A stretch of DNA of 64,000 nucleotides from Sphingomonas sp. Leaf67 (GCF_001421965.1 NZ_LMLP01000025.1:124001-188000); one strand, 5' to 3'. Numbered from the stretch's first letter, positions 43,551 through 53,043 are shown. Made by a program: numbers and translations. Notes: generated by a model not told the origin, from the sequence alone.

Positions 43551-44273
43551 TCACCCCATCGCGGCCACAATCGCGTCCCGCGCCCGCGCCGCCACCGCCT
43601 TGCGTCCCAGACCCGCCGGATCAAAGGCCGGCAGGAAATGGATGGTCAGCCCGATCTGCCCCGGCCGCGCAAGCACACGCGCCGCATTCGCGGTCCCTGC
43701 TTCGTCACCGACCCACGCCACCTCGCGCGCATCGCCGTAATCCAGATAGACCGGCTGTACGCGCAGCCCTGGTGGCGGGGGATCGATCGCGCCGAGCAGT
43801 GCCGCCTTGAACGGCAGCAATTCGCCCGGTCGTGCGGTCGTACCCTCCGGAAACACCGTCACCGGATGATCGGCGAGCAGCGCCTGCCGCAGCGTATCGA
43901 TCTGCCGCGCCACCCCCAACCGGTCGCCGCGATCGATGAACAGCGTGTGGTTGAGCGTGCACAGCCACCCGACCAGCGGCGCATCGCGCAACTCGCCCTT
44001 GGCGACGAATGCGCTGCCGCTGGCCCCGGCGATGGCGAGAATGTCGATCCAGCTCTGATGGTTGGCAAGGTACAGCACGTCGCGCGCGACCGGCGTGCCG
44101 ACCACCGTCGTCCGCACCCCGATCGCACGGGCCAACGCTCCCAGAAACCGCGGGGGCCATGGCGAGCGCAGCCGGACCAGTCGCCACGCACCGTGCAGGA
44201 GCAGGTAGCGCAGCAGCGTCGCGAGCATGGCCGCCGCACGCACCATCAATCGCAGGCGCGCACCAAACGGCAT
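43551..44273 (-). CDS. plsC: 1-acyl-sn-glycerol-3-phosphate acyltransferase (PlsC family)
   Basis: The enzyme acylates lysophosphatidic acid to phosphatidic acid in the inner membrane. The 240-residue product has an N-terminal hydrophobic segment (about 14-35) and the acyltransferase box NHQSWID (His72, Asp77). The substrate-site FPEGTT is at 141-146. It starts 4 nt after the fur stop, so it is the second gene of a fur-plsC unit. Other lysophospholipid or ornithine-lipid acyltransferases share these motifs. Confidence 0.9.
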   Translation of the reverse strand: MPFGARLRLMVRAAAMLATLLRYLLLHGAWRLVRLRSPWPPRFLGALARAIGVRTTVVGTPVARDVLYLANHQSWIDILAIAGASGSAFVAKGELRDAPLVGWLCTLNHTLFIDRGDRLGVARQIDTLRQALLADHPVTVFPEGTTARPGELLPFKAALLGAIDPPPPGLRVQPVYLDYGDAREVAWVGDEAGTANAARVLARPGQIGLTIHFLPAFDPAGLGRKAVAARARDAIVAAMG

Positions 44274-44277
44274 GGGA

Positions 44278-44700
44278 TCAGCCCTTGCGTTCGAGGCTGA
44301 CGCCGTAGAGTTCCATACGGTGATCGACGAGGCGGAAGCCGAGCCGTTCGGCGATCTGCTTCTGCAGCAATTCCAGTTCGGGATCGACGAATTCGATCAC
44401 CCGGCCGCTTTCGACGTCGATCAGATGATCGTGATGCGCTTCGGGGGCGGGTTCATACCGGGCGCGCCCGTCGCCGAAATCATGCCGATCGAGGATACCG
44501 GCCTCTTCGAACAGGCGGACCGTGCGATAGACCGTGGCGATCGAGATACCCGGATCGATCGCGGACGCGCGCTCATACACTTTTTCGACATCGGGATGGT
44601 CATCGGCTTCGGACAAGACGCGCGCGATCACGCGGCGCTGTTCGGTGATGCGCAGCCCTTTTTGTTGGCACAGTGCTTCGAGGTCGATCTTGCGGGGCAT
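44278..44700 (-). CDS. fur: Fur-family metal-responsive regulator
   Basis: The 140-residue protein has the Fur winged helix (RITEQRRVIARVLSEADDHP, ISIATVYRTVRLFEEAGIL) and the metal-binding HHDHLIDVESGRVIEF. The CxxC pairs of the structural zinc site of enterobacterial Fur are absent, as in many alphaproteobacterial Fur/Mur proteins, so iron or manganese could be the cofactor. The start ATG 44700 gives the typical MPRKIDLEALC. It is followed at once by plsC. Confidence 0.93.
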   Translation of the reverse strand: MPRKIDLEALCQQKGLRITEQRRVIARVLSEADDHPDVEKVYERASAIDPGISIATVYRTVRLFEEAGILDRHDFGDGRARYEPAPEAHHDHLIDVESGRVIEFVDPELELLQKQIAERLGFRLVDHRMELYGVSLERKG

Positions 44701-44823
44701 GCGGTCCTGTACGTCCAGAGGATATGGCCCGACACTAACGCGCCCTGCTGCCGAGCGAAAGCCGCTAAGTGGCGCGGGTGCCGCCACCGGTGCAAACCGA
44801 CGCCGACGCCGGCACCCGCACCG

Positions 44824-45237
44824 TCAACGGACGCGACGCTGCGTACCCAGACCAATCTTCTTGGCCAGCGTCCGGCGCTGTTCGGCATAATTGGGCGCGA
44901 CCATGGGATAGTCTGCGGGCAGGTTCCACTTGGCGCGATACTGCTCGGGGGTCAGATTATAATGCGTCATCAAATGACGTTTGAGCATCTTGAGCTTCCG
45001 CCCATCCTCGAGACAGACGATATAATCAGGCTTCACCGACGACCGCACCGGCACAGCCGGTTCGGCGGGCGGGGCGGCGGGTTCGGCCGGCGTGCCCAGA
45101 TCGTTCAATGCGTCATGTACGCTGCGGATCAGGACGGCGATATCGCCGACCTCGACATGATTATTCCCGACATGGGCGGCAACGATGTTCGCCGTCAGGG
45201 CAATGAGCGTGTCGTCGCGCTCCGCAAGAATGGTCAT
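44824..45237 (-). CDS. mucR: MucR/Ros-family zinc-finger transcriptional regulator
   Basis: The 137-residue protein carries the Ros/MucR domain in the C-terminal half: YIVCLEDGRKLKMLKRHLMTHYNLTPEQYRAKWNLPADYPMVAP, a prokaryotic C2H2-like finger fused to a wedge. Homologues are H-NS-like silencers of motility, exopolysaccharide and cell-cycle genes. The linker (about 50-65) is Pro/Ala-rich. It lies between rimI and fur, separated from each by about 100-120 bp, so it has its own promoter. Confidence 0.94.
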   Translation of the reverse strand: MTILAERDDTLIALTANIVAAHVGNNHVEVGDIAVLIRSVHDALNDLGTPAEPAAPPAEPAVPVRSSVKPDYIVCLEDGRKLKMLKRHLMTHYNLTPEQYRAKWNLPADYPMVAPNYAEQRRTLAKKIGLGTQRRVR

Positions 45238-45341
45238 GCTCTTCCTTCGTTACACGGCCGCACCGGCGGCCCATCGTCGCTATCGGACCAGAATGGGCAA
45301 GGCGCAACAATATTCCCGGCTTTTTTAGAATACCGCCGACG

Positions 45342-45854
45342 TCATTCGACCTGCGTCAGGCTGGCTGCTGCAACGGGCGGAGGAAACGATCGGACATAGG
45401 TATGAGCGTCGAATCGCTGACCGCTGCGTCCGGCATAATAGTTGCGGCGTTCCCCGCATTTGACGAAACCGGCGCTGGCGTAGAGCCGGGTCGCGTCGTT
45501 GCCCGCCCGCATTTCAAGGCACAGGCGCGCGGCACCCCGCGCCTGCGCATCGGTCATTGCGCGTTGCAGCAGCGCCAGCCCGACCCCACGCCCTCGATCT
45601 GCCGGATGCACCGCCAGCAACAGCAGTTCGGCATCATCAGCGACCGCGCGGGTCAGTGCAAAGCCGATCACCCGCCCGTCGTCACTTGCCAACGTCAGCC
45701 AGACGCCCGGCAGCGACAACATGCCGAGGCACTGCGACGGGGTCCACGCCTCACCGAAGCGCGGATCGAATGCTGCCCGCATCACCCGGTCGACGGCTTC
45801 GATGTCGGCGGCGCTTCCGGTTGCCAGCGCGATATCGCTGCGAACGTCGCTCAT
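45342..45854 (-). CDS. rimI: Ribosomal-protein-alanine N-acetyltransferase RimI-like
   Basis: The 170-residue GNAT acetyltransferase has the acetyl-CoA site LLAVHPADRGRGVGLALLQRA at about 77-98 and the C-terminal LYASAGFVKCGERRNYY, typical of RimI, which acetylates ribosomal protein S18 or acts more widely on N-termini. Its ATG overlaps the tsaB stop (ATGA), the usual tsaB-rimI pairing. Confidence 0.93.
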   Translation of the reverse strand: MSDVRSDIALATGSAADIEAVDRVMRAAFDPRFGEAWTPSQCLGMLSLPGVWLTLASDDGRVIGFALTRAVADDAELLLLAVHPADRGRGVGLALLQRAMTDAQARGAARLCLEMRAGNDATRLYASAGFVKCGERRNYYAGRSGQRFDAHTYVRSFPPPVAAASLTQVE

Positions 45855-46468
45855 GCGCGCACGCTTGGCACCGCATCGGGCGCACGGCCATAGAGCGGGG
45901 CAGGACGCAGGTTGCGCTGTTCGGCACTCAGCAAGACCGCATCGGCAGCGTCGGGCAGTCGGTCGCAGTCGGGCAGGGCGGCGTCGACCGTGCGGAGCCG
46001 GGCAAGGCCCTGACCAACGACGCGCCGTCCCTGCAACGCCGCGACCGCATCGGCGGGCTTGCGCGACACGGCGGGACCGTCGGCGACGAGCGCACCGTCG
46101 AACCCCTGTTGGAACACCTCGCCATGGCCGCCGTCCAGCACCACAACGATCGCCTCACCCGGCTGTTCGGACAGCGCGGCGGCGGCGATCGATGCCAGCG
46201 ACGAATAGCCGTGCACCGGCACGCCCCAACCGATGCCAAGCCCGCGCGCCGCCGCCAGCCCGACCCGGACGCCGGTAAAGCTGCCAGGCCCGCAATCGAC
46301 GAGGATCGTGTCGGCCCGCCCCTGATTGGGCAGGGCGGCGATCATCGGCACCAACCGCTCGGCATGACCGCGCCCGACGACGACATGGTCGCGGGCGATC
46401 ACCACGCCGTCGTCGATCAGCGCGACCGAACAGGCGGCAGTGGCGGTTTCGATGACGAGCGTTCGCAC
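45851..46468 (-). CDS. tsaB: tRNA threonylcarbamoyladenosine protein TsaB
   Basis: TsaB is the partner of TsaD and TsaE in making t6A at position 37 of ANN-decoding tRNAs. The 205-residue ASKHA-fold protein starts at GTG 46468 (VRTLVIETATAACSVAL), with the family motif VDCGPGSFTGVRVGLAAARG at about 70-90. Longer upstream starts lack the family pattern and would overlap the nitroreductase gene. The gap to that gene is 7 nt and the stop overlaps rimI. Confidence 0.94.
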   Translation of the reverse strand: MRTLVIETATAACSVALIDDGVVIARDHVVVGRGHAERLVPMIAALPNQGRADTILVDCGPGSFTGVRVGLAAARGLGIGWGVPVHGYSSLASIAAAALSEQPGEAIVVVLDGGHGEVFQQGFDGALVADGPAVSRKPADAVAALQGRRVVGQGLARLRTVDAALPDCDRLPDAADAVLLSAEQRNLRPAPLYGRAPDAVPSVRA

Positions 46469-46475
46469 GTGATCG

Positions 46476-47066
46476 TCAGACGACCCGGTTGAACTTGGCG
46501 AAATCCGGACGCGGCGACCGCGGATACAGCGTCTCGCGGTCGCCATAGCCCAGCGTGGTGATGAAGTTGGCGTGGACTGCCGGCGTCTCGGCGAAGAACG
46601 CCTTGTCGACCGCTCCGGCATCGAAGCCCGACATCGGCCCGGTATCGAACCCCAGCGCGCGCGCGGCAAGGATCAGATACGCGCCCTGCAACGACGAATT
46701 GCGGAATGCCGATGCCTGCCGCAACTCCGCATTACCGTCGAACCACGACTTCGCATCGGCGTGGGGGAACAGTTCGGGCAGATACTCGTGGAATTCGGTG
46801 TCCATGCCAATGATTGCGGTCACCGGCGCGGCGCGGATCTTGTCCGGGTTCGTACCGGTGGCACAGGCCGCCAGCTTTTCCTTGGACTCTGTCGAGGTAC
46901 ACCACACGATCCGCGCCGGCAGCTGGTTGGCGCTGGTCGGGCCCCATTTCATCAGGTCCCAGATCGCGGCCAGATCGGCTTCGGTTACCGGCTGGTCGGT
47001 ATAATGGTTGAACGTACGCGCGCTGCGAAACAGCGTATCGAGTGCCTGATCGTCGAGTTTGGGCAT
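46476..47066 (-). CDS. Nitroreductase-family protein (RutE/malonic semialdehyde reductase-like)
   Basis: The 196-residue FMN enzyme matches the RutE group: DQALDTLFRSARTFNHYTD, MKWGPTSANQLPARIVWC, AFRNSSLQGAYLILAARALG and TLGYGDRETLYPRSPR. RutE reduces malonic semialdehyde in uracil breakdown, but the other rut genes are not here, so the native substrate may differ. It overlaps the nfuA stop by one base (TGATG). Confidence 0.88.
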   Translation of the reverse strand: MPKLDDQALDTLFRSARTFNHYTDQPVTEADLAAIWDLMKWGPTSANQLPARIVWCTSTESKEKLAACATGTNPDKIRAAPVTAIIGMDTEFHEYLPELFPHADAKSWFDGNAELRQASAFRNSSLQGAYLILAARALGFDTGPMSGFDAGAVDKAFFAETPAVHANFITTLGYGDRETLYPRSPRPDFAKFNRVV

Positions 47067-47641
47067 CAGACTGCACGAACCTCCGTGACTTCGGGAACAT
47101 AATATTTGAGTAGCTGCTCGATCCCGTTCTTCAGTGTCGCGCTGGAGGACGGACAGCCCGAACAGGCCCCCTGCAACTGCAGATAGACTTTGCCCTGGTC
47201 AAACCCGCGATAGACGATGTCGCCGCCGTCATTGGCGACCGCCGGGCGGACGCGGGTCTCGATCAATTCCTTGATCTGTTCGACGATATCGGCATCGGCC
47301 GGATCGTCGGTGAAGCTAGGTTCGTCGGACGCGACCGAGAAGCCTGCGCTGCCCGTCGGGTTGAACAACGGCATCCGCCCGCCGAAATGATCCAGCATCA
47401 ACGCCAGCACATCGGGTTTCAGGTCGGCCCATTCGCTGCCCGGCGCCTTGGTCACCGACACGAACTCGCGGCCGAAAAACACGCCGACGACATCCCCCAG
47501 CGCGAACAACTGCGTGGCGAGCGGCGACGCCTCGGCCTCTTCGGGACTGGCGAAATCGCGGGTGCCCGCGTCCATGACGACCTGCCCGGGCAGGAATTTC
47601 AGGGTCGCCGGATTGGGCGTCGATTCCGTTTCGATCAACAT
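47066..47641 (-). CDS. nfuA: NfuA/NifU-like iron-sulfur carrier
   Basis: The 191-residue protein joins an N-terminal scaffold-like domain (MLIETESTPNPATLKFLPG, the Nfu_N motif) to a C-terminal NifU domain with C160-S-G-C163 (GACSGCPSSSATL), which holds a [4Fe-4S] cluster for transfer. It is the first gene of nfuA-nitroreductase-tsaB-rimI. Iron-sulfur transfer could link it functionally to the suf genes at the right end of the window. The start at 47641 is the family start; ATG 47650 is an alternative. Confidence 0.93.
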   Translation of the reverse strand: MLIETESTPNPATLKFLPGQVVMDAGTRDFASPEEAEASPLATQLFALGDVVGVFFGREFVSVTKAPGSEWADLKPDVLALMLDHFGGRMPLFNPTGSAGFSVASDEPSFTDDPADADIVEQIKELIETRVRPAVANDGGDIVYRGFDQGKVYLQLQGACSGCPSSSATLKNGIEQLLKYYVPEVTEVRAV

Positions 47642-47776
47642 GCCGCCCATTTGGCGACCGGCGGACGGGGGATCAAGGGCGTAGCGCGAAACGCTGCGTT
47701 CACCGTTGCCACCGCGCGTTGCCTCGATTGTTACGCTCCTGTACGACCCGGGCAACGACAGAAGGGGAAAGTGCCG

Positions 47777-48496
47777 GTGATCGAGACGCATATGGCGAAA
47801 TTGCGCGCCCGCGACACGATTTCGGCGGAGGAAGAGCGGGTTATCTATGACTCGCTTGGCGAGGTGCGGTCGCTGGCGGCGCATCACACCTGCATCCATG
47901 CCGGCGAACGCCTCCATTCCAGCACGCTGCTGCTCGAAGGACTGATGTGCCGTTACAAGGATTTGCCGGGCGGCGAGCGGCAGATCACCGAACTGCACGT
48001 CGCCGGCGACTTCCTCGACCTGCACAGTTTTTCCCTCAAGCAGCTCGATCATAACGTCATGACGCTGACGCCGTGTCGCGTCGTACTGGTCCCGCATGCC
48101 AAGCTGAAGGACATCACCGAGACCCAGCCGCATCTGGCGCGGGTCTACTGGTTCCTGACTGCCCTCGACGCCGCGATCCATCGCGAATGGGAATTGTCGC
48201 TCGGCAGGCGAAACGCGATCCAGCGCATCGCCCATTTGATCTGCGAACTGCGCGTCCGGCTGGCACTGATCGGCCAGGCCGACGACACCGGTTTTGCTCT
48301 GCCGCTGACGCAGGCCGACCTGTCCGACTGTACCGGTCTGACCCCGGTCCACGTGAACCGGACGCTGCGCGAAATGCGCGAACGGGGTTTGGTCGATCTG
48401 CGCGGCAAACGCGTGACGATCAACGACATGCCTGGATTGAGGGCAACGGCCGAGTTCGACGATTCGTATCTGTATCTCCGGCGCGAGGATCGCTGA
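47777..48496 (+). CDS. Crp/Fnr-family transcriptional regulator
   Basis: The 239-residue protein has a cyclic-nucleotide-like beta-roll (about 20-130, with HAGERLHSSTLLLEGLMCRY), a long dimer helix, and a C-terminal winged helix (LTQADLSDCTGLTPVHVNRT) of the Crp/Fnr type. The N-terminal cysteine cluster of Fnr is absent, so it is not a standard oxygen sensor. The start GTG 47777 is about 8-9 nt after AAGGGGAAA. Divergent from nfuA. Its targets are unknown. Confidence 0.87.
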   Translation: MIETHMAKLRARDTISAEEERVIYDSLGEVRSLAAHHTCIHAGERLHSSTLLLEGLMCRYKDLPGGERQITELHVAGDFLDLHSFSLKQLDHNVMTLTPCRVVLVPHAKLKDITETQPHLARVYWFLTALDAAIHREWELSLGRRNAIQRIAHLICELRVRLALIGQADDTGFALPLTQADLSDCTGLTPVHVNRTLREMRERGLVDLRGKRVTINDMPGLRATAEFDDSYLYLRREDR

Positions 48497-48600
48497 CGGC
48501 AAGCTGACCCGAAGCTGAACCGGGCGACCGAAACAGCTTTATCTTTCGCGCCGTGTGTCGATACTGGTCGGGGCGTTGCGACGACGCTACACCCCGACTT

Positions 48601-51504
48601 ATGGTATCTCCGTTCCGTCTGGCCACGGGCGCGTTCACGACCCTGGCCCTGATCGCCGCGCCGCTTGCAGCGCAGACCCCTCCCGCATCGCCGGCCCCGA
48701 TCCGTCAGCTTCCGCCGCTCGAACCGGTGGCGCAGGGACCCGACACCCCGTGGCTGTTCAGGGGCAGCGACATTCCGCCCGACCGGACATGGACGTACGG
48801 CGTCCTGTCCAACGGACTGAAATACGCCGTGCGCAAGAACGGCGTACCACCGGGGCAGATCGCGATCCGGGTTGCGATCGGCGCTGGGTCGCTGATGGAA
48901 ACCGACAGCGAACGTGGCTTTGCCCATCTGATCGAACATCTGTCGTTCCGCGGTTCGGTCCACGTCCCCGATGGCGAATCGAAACGGGTGTGGCAGCGTC
49001 TGGGCGTCACCTTCGGGTCGGACAGCAACGCGTCGACCAGCTTCACCCAGACTGTCTACAAGCTCGACCTGCCGTCCGCGACGCCGACCGGCCTCGACGA
49101 AAGCATGAAAATCCTGTCGGGCATGATGACCGAACCGACGCTCAGCCAGGCGGCGCTCGACGCCGAGCGCCCGGTCGTCCTGTCCGAACAGCGCGAGCAG
49201 CCGGGGCCGCAGGTGCGGCTGGGCGATGCGACCCGCGCGCTGTTCTTTGCCGGACAGCCGCTCGCCGACCGTTCGCCGATCGGCAACGTCGAAACGCTGC
49301 AAGCCGCCACCGCCGCCAGCGTGAAGGCGTTCCACGACCGTTGGTACCGGCCCGACCGGGCGATCGTCGTCATCGCCGGCGACGCCGATCCCGCGATCCT
49401 CGAAGCGATGGTGAAGAAGCATTTCTCCGCCTGGACCGGCACCGGCCCGGCCCCGGCCGAACCAAAGTTCGGGTCGCCCAAGGCCGACGAGCCGGTCGCG
49501 GCGACGGTCAGCGAACCGACCATCCCGACGCTGTTGCAGATGGCGGTGCTGCGGCCATGGACCGTCGGCGACGACACGATCCTGTTCAACCAGGAGCGGA
49601 TGGTGGACCAGATCGGGTTGCGGATACTCAACCGGCGGCTGGAGAGTCGGGCGCGTAGCGGCGGGAGTTTTATCTCCGCCGGTGCCAATCTCGACGACGT
49701 ATCGCGATCGGCGAACATCACGCAGGTGTCGATCCTGCCGCTGGGCGACGACTGGGCGGCGGCGCTGCGCGACGTGCGGCAGGCGATCGCCGACGCGATC
49801 CGCACCGCGCCGACCCAGGCCGAGATCGACCGCGAGGTCGCCGAAATCCGCGCGGGCATGGAGAACGAGGTCCGCACCGCGCCGGTGACGGCGGGGGCGC
49901 TGCTCGCCGACAACCTGATCGCCGCGACCGACATTCGCGAAACGGTCGCCGGTCCGGAAACGTCGCTGCGCATCTTCGAAGGCGCGGTGACCAAGAAGTT
50001 CTTCACCCCCGCCCGCGTACAGGCAGCGACGAAGAAGGTGTTCGAGGGCACCGCGACCCGCGCGCTGGTCAACACCCGGTCCCCCGATCCGACCACGCAG
50101 GCGAAGCTGACCGCCGCGCTGACCGAGAAGGTCGCCGGCACCGCCGCGCGGCGTGGCGGACAGGCGGCGATCGGGTTCGACCGGCTTGGCCCCCTCGGCA
50201 AGCCCGGCACGATCACCACGCGCAGCATGGCGCTGCCCGATCCCCCGGTCGAGCGCGTCGATTTCGCCAATGGTTCGTCGCTGCTGCTGTTCCCCAATGA
50301 ATCGGAGACGGGCAAGGTCTATGTCCGCGTCCGGTTCGGCCGGGGGCTGAACGCCTTGCCGACCGATCGCCGCACCCCGGCGTTCGCCGCCGATCTCGCG
50401 CTGGTCGCCTCGGGCATCCAGACGCCGAAGGGCGTGCTGGGGCAGGAGGAACTCGACCGGCTGACCGGCGGGCGGCAGATGGGATTGTCGTTCGGCATCG
50501 ACGACGACGCCTTCATCCTTGCCGGCACCACCACCGCCGCCGACCTGTCCGATCAGTTGAAGCTGATCGCGGCCAAGCTGCAATCGCCGGCATGGGACCC
50601 GAAGCCGGTGGCACGGGCGCGGGCGGTGATGCTGGCCAGCTACGACGCGCTCGGCGCATCGCCCGACGGCGTCATGGGCCGCGATCTCGAAGGACTGCTC
50701 CACGCCGGCGACGCGCGCTGGGTCAGCCCCGACCGCAAGGATATCGAGGCGCTGACCCCGGCCAGCTTCAAGGCGCTCTGGCAGCCGCTGCTCGCCACCG
50801 GCCCGGTCGAGGTGCAGGTGTTCGGCGACGTGCCGCAACAGGCGGCGATCGACGCGGTCGCCGCGACGATCGGCGCGATGGCGAAGCGTCCGGCGGATGC
50901 CACCCCGCCGCCGCCGGTTCGCTTTCCCGCGCACGTCGCGCAGCCGGTGACGCGCACCCATGGCGGACAGCCCAATCAGGCGGCGGCGGCGATCGCGTGG
51001 CCGACCGGCGGCGGCAGCGCCGGCCTGACGGAAAGCCGCAAGCTGGAAGTGCTCGCCGCGGTGTTCCGCGACCGGCTGCTCGACCGGCTGCGCAGTCAGG
51101 CGGGGGTCAGCTATTCGCCGAACGTCGACAATAACTGGCCGGTCGGCCTGCCCGGCGGCGGGCGGATCATGGCGATCGGGCTGGTGCCGCCCGATCGCAC
51201 CGGCTTCTTCTTCGACCTCGCCCGCGAACTCGCCGCCGATCTGGTCAGGACGCCGGTGCCCGCCGACGAACTCGACCGCGCCAAGCTGCCGGTGATCCAG
51301 TTGATCGCCCGTATGTCGAGCGGCAACATGTTCTGGATGAACCAGACGCAGGGCGGCACGGTCGACCCGGCGCGGCTGGCGGCGATCCCCGGCATCATCA
51401 ACGACATTCGCGGCACTACGCCTGAAGAATTGCAGGCGCTCGCGGCGAAATATCTGGTGCCGTCGAAGGACTGGTCGATGCAGGTCCTGCCGGAGAAAAA
51501 ATAA
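48601..51504 (+). CDS. M16-family (pitrilysin-like) zinc peptidase, exported
   Basis: The 967-residue protein has a signal peptide (MVSPFRLATGAFTTLALIAA) and the inverted zinc motif HLIEH (residues 109-113) with a downstream Glu about 70-80 residues on (LSEQREQ), the active half of an M16 peptidase. Two M16 C-terminal-like domains follow. It resembles the long pitrilysin-like form of gram-negatives, acting in the periplasm or at the outer membrane on small peptides or misfolded substrates. Start ATG 48601 is chosen in front of the signal peptide. Confidence 0.92.
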   Translation: MVSPFRLATGAFTTLALIAAPLAAQTPPASPAPIRQLPPLEPVAQGPDTPWLFRGSDIPPDRTWTYGVLSNGLKYAVRKNGVPPGQIAIRVAIGAGSLMETDSERGFAHLIEHLSFRGSVHVPDGESKRVWQRLGVTFGSDSNASTSFTQTVYKLDLPSATPTGLDESMKILSGMMTEPTLSQAALDAERPVVLSEQREQPGPQVRLGDATRALFFAGQPLADRSPIGNVETLQAATAASVKAFHDRWYRPDRAIVVIAGDADPAILEAMVKKHFSAWTGTGPAPAEPKFGSPKADEPVAATVSEPTIPTLLQMAVLRPWTVGDDTILFNQERMVDQIGLRILNRRLESRARSGGSFISAGANLDDVSRSANITQVSILPLGDDWAAALRDVRQAIADAIRTAPTQAEIDREVAEIRAGMENEVRTAPVTAGALLADNLIAATDIRETVAGPETSLRIFEGAVTKKFFTPARVQAATKKVFEGTATRALVNTRSPDPTTQAKLTAALTEKVAGTAARRGGQAAIGFDRLGPLGKPGTITTRSMALPDPPVERVDFANGSSLLLFPNESETGKVYVRVRFGRGLNALPTDRRTPAFAADLALVASGIQTPKGVLGQEELDRLTGGRQMGLSFGIDDDAFILAGTTTAADLSDQLKLIAAKLQSPAWDPKPVARARAVMLASYDALGASPDGVMGRDLEGLLHAGDARWVSPDRKDIEALTPASFKALWQPLLATGPVEVQVFGDVPQQAAIDAVAATIGAMAKRPADATPPPPVRFPAHVAQPVTRTHGGQPNQAAAAIAWPTGGGSAGLTESRKLEVLAAVFRDRLLDRLRSQAGVSYSPNVDNNWPVGLPGGGRIMAIGLVPPDRTGFFFDLARELAADLVRTPVPADELDRAKLPVIQLIARMSSGNMFWMNQTQGGTVDPARLAAIPGIINDIRGTTPEELQALAAKYLVPSKDWSMQVLPEKK

Positions 51505-51580
51505 AGCTCCTCCCCGGCACGGGGACGGGGACCGCCGCGAAGCGGTGGTGGAGGGGGGTGTCCACCGACGCTCCCCCTTC

Positions 51581-51786
51581 GAAAGAAGAACCGGTTCACG
51601 CGAAGGCGCAAAGCGCAAAGGCGCAAAGAAGGTGTTTCACGCGGGGGCGCAGAGACGATCGTCCCGCGATCGGGCGACTTGACGCAACGCGATGGCCGGG
51701 CATCGAAGTCGCTGGCGCGGGTGACGGAGCGGCCGACGCAACCCCTCCGCGCCTTCGCGCCTTCGCGTGAACCAACTCTTCTTCTT
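51581..51786. repeat. Long inverted-repeat element built on GCGAAGGC units (copy A)
   Basis: The left arm GGTTCACGCGAAGGCGCAAA (from 51593) and the right arm CCTTCGCGTGAACC (ends 51773) are complementary. The AAGAAGAA before and TTCTTCTT after extend the symmetry to the MFS stop codon. The centre is unique. The left side also has an internal GCGGGGGCGCAGAGACG. A weak hairpin region (51505-51560, CCGC-CGCGAA-GCGG) precedes it. Confidence 0.75.
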
Positions 51787-52963
51787 AAACAGCCACCCCC
51801 CGCCGAACCGGCGCGCCGGCCATCACCGCCAACCCCCAGATCGCAAACCCGCCCAGCGCCAGCGCCGCGCCGACCAACCCGGTCGAGGTCCAGCCATAAC
51901 CGGCCGCGATCGCGAGCCCGCCGGCCCATGGCCCGATCGCATTGGCGGTATTGAACGCCGAATGGTTGAGCGACGCGGCAAGGCTCTGGCCGTGTTCGGC
52001 GATATCCATCAACCGCGTCTGGAGCACGGTGCCGAGCGCGCCGCCGATACCGATCAGGAACACGATCGTCAGCATCGACCATAGCTGCCCCGCCGCCAGC
52101 GGATAGAGCGCCAGCGTCGCCGCGCTCCACAACAGCAGCGCCCCGGCGGTCGGCATTAGTGCCCGGTCGGCAAAACGCGGCACGACCAGATTGCCGATGG
52201 TCATGCCGATGCCGAACACCGCCAGCACCACCGGCACCATCGCCGGTCCCGCGCCCGTCACCTCGATCAGCGTCGAGGCGAGATAGGTATAGACCGCGAA
52301 CATGCCGCCAAAGCCGATCGCGCCGATGCCGAGCGTCAGCCACAACTGGCCCGATTTCAGGACGCCCAGTTCGGCAAGCGGGCTGGCCGAACGGTCCGGC
52401 CGATCGTGCGGTGCGACCCATGCCACCATCGCCATCGTCGCGGCGGCCAGCACCGCCACGACCCCGAAGCCCCAGCGCCATCCGATCGCCTGTCCCAGCG
52501 CATTGGCCAGCGGCACCCCGACGATCGTCGCGGTCGTCAGCCCGAGCATGACCCGCCCGATCGCCTGCGTCCGCTTCTCGGCGGGCACCAGCGAGGCCGC
52601 GACCAGCGCCGCGATCCCGAAATAGGCGCCATGTGGCAACCCGCTGAAAAACCGTGCGACCAGCATCGCTTCGTAGGTCGGGGCCAGCGCACTCGCCGCA
52701 TTGGCGATCCCGAAGCACGCCATCAATGCGATCAGCACCGTCCGTCGCGCCATCCGCGCGGTCAGCACCGCCAGCAGCGGCGCGCCGACCACGACCCCCA
52801 GCGCATAGGCGCTGATGACATGCCCCGCCGTCGGTTCGTCGATGCCCAGCCCCGGCGCAAAGAACGGCACGAGGCTCATCGTCGCGAACTCGGTCGTCCC
52901 GATCGCGAAACCGCCGAGCGCGAGCGCCAGATGAACGAGGGCAGGGTTACGGGTCGGGGTCAC
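51785..52963 (-). CDS. MFS drug/arabinose-efflux-type transporter
   Basis: The 392-residue protein has twelve hydrophobic segments, with the DHA1-type N-terminal half (LGGFAIGTTEFATMSLVPFF; RFFSGLPHGAYFG as the motif C/D area). It resembles the AraJ/YdhP group, which exports sugars or drugs. The start is chosen at GTG 52963 because AAGGAG (52971-52976) lies 7 nt before it; the GTG at 52969 would be only 1 nt away. The substrate is not evident. Confidence 0.9.
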   Translation of the reverse strand: MTPTRNPALVHLALALGGFAIGTTEFATMSLVPFFAPGLGIDEPTAGHVISAYALGVVVGAPLLAVLTARMARRTVLIALMACFGIANAASALAPTYEAMLVARFFSGLPHGAYFGIAALVAASLVPAEKRTQAIGRVMLGLTTATIVGVPLANALGQAIGWRWGFGVVAVLAAATMAMVAWVAPHDRPDRSASPLAELGVLKSGQLWLTLGIGAIGFGGMFAVYTYLASTLIEVTGAGPAMVPVVLAVFGIGMTIGNLVVPRFADRALMPTAGALLLWSAATLALYPLAAGQLWSMLTIVFLIGIGGALGTVLQTRLMDIAEHGQSLAASLNHSAFNTANAIGPWAGGLAIAAGYGWTSTGLVGAALALGGFAIWGLAVMAGAPVRRGVAV

Positions 52964-52970
52964 GGTCACG

Positions 52971-52976
52971 CTCCTT
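52971..52976 (-). promoter_or_regulatory. Ribosome binding site deciding the MFS start
   Basis: AAGGAG on the minus strand lies 7 nt before GTG 52963 and 1 nt before GTG 52969, so the former is the likely start. Confidence 0.6.
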
Positions 52977-53043
52977 GCTGCGATGCAGCATTTCGAGCGG
53001 GCCATATGGGAAGATCGGCTGCGCGTTCAACCGTCCGCGGGAT

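Noticed and set aside
48145..51618. A long antisense frame opposite the M16 peptidase and Crp/Fnr genes
   Set aside because: The translation is Arg/Gly/Ala-rich without motifs, and the sense strand holds well-defined genes with proper starts.
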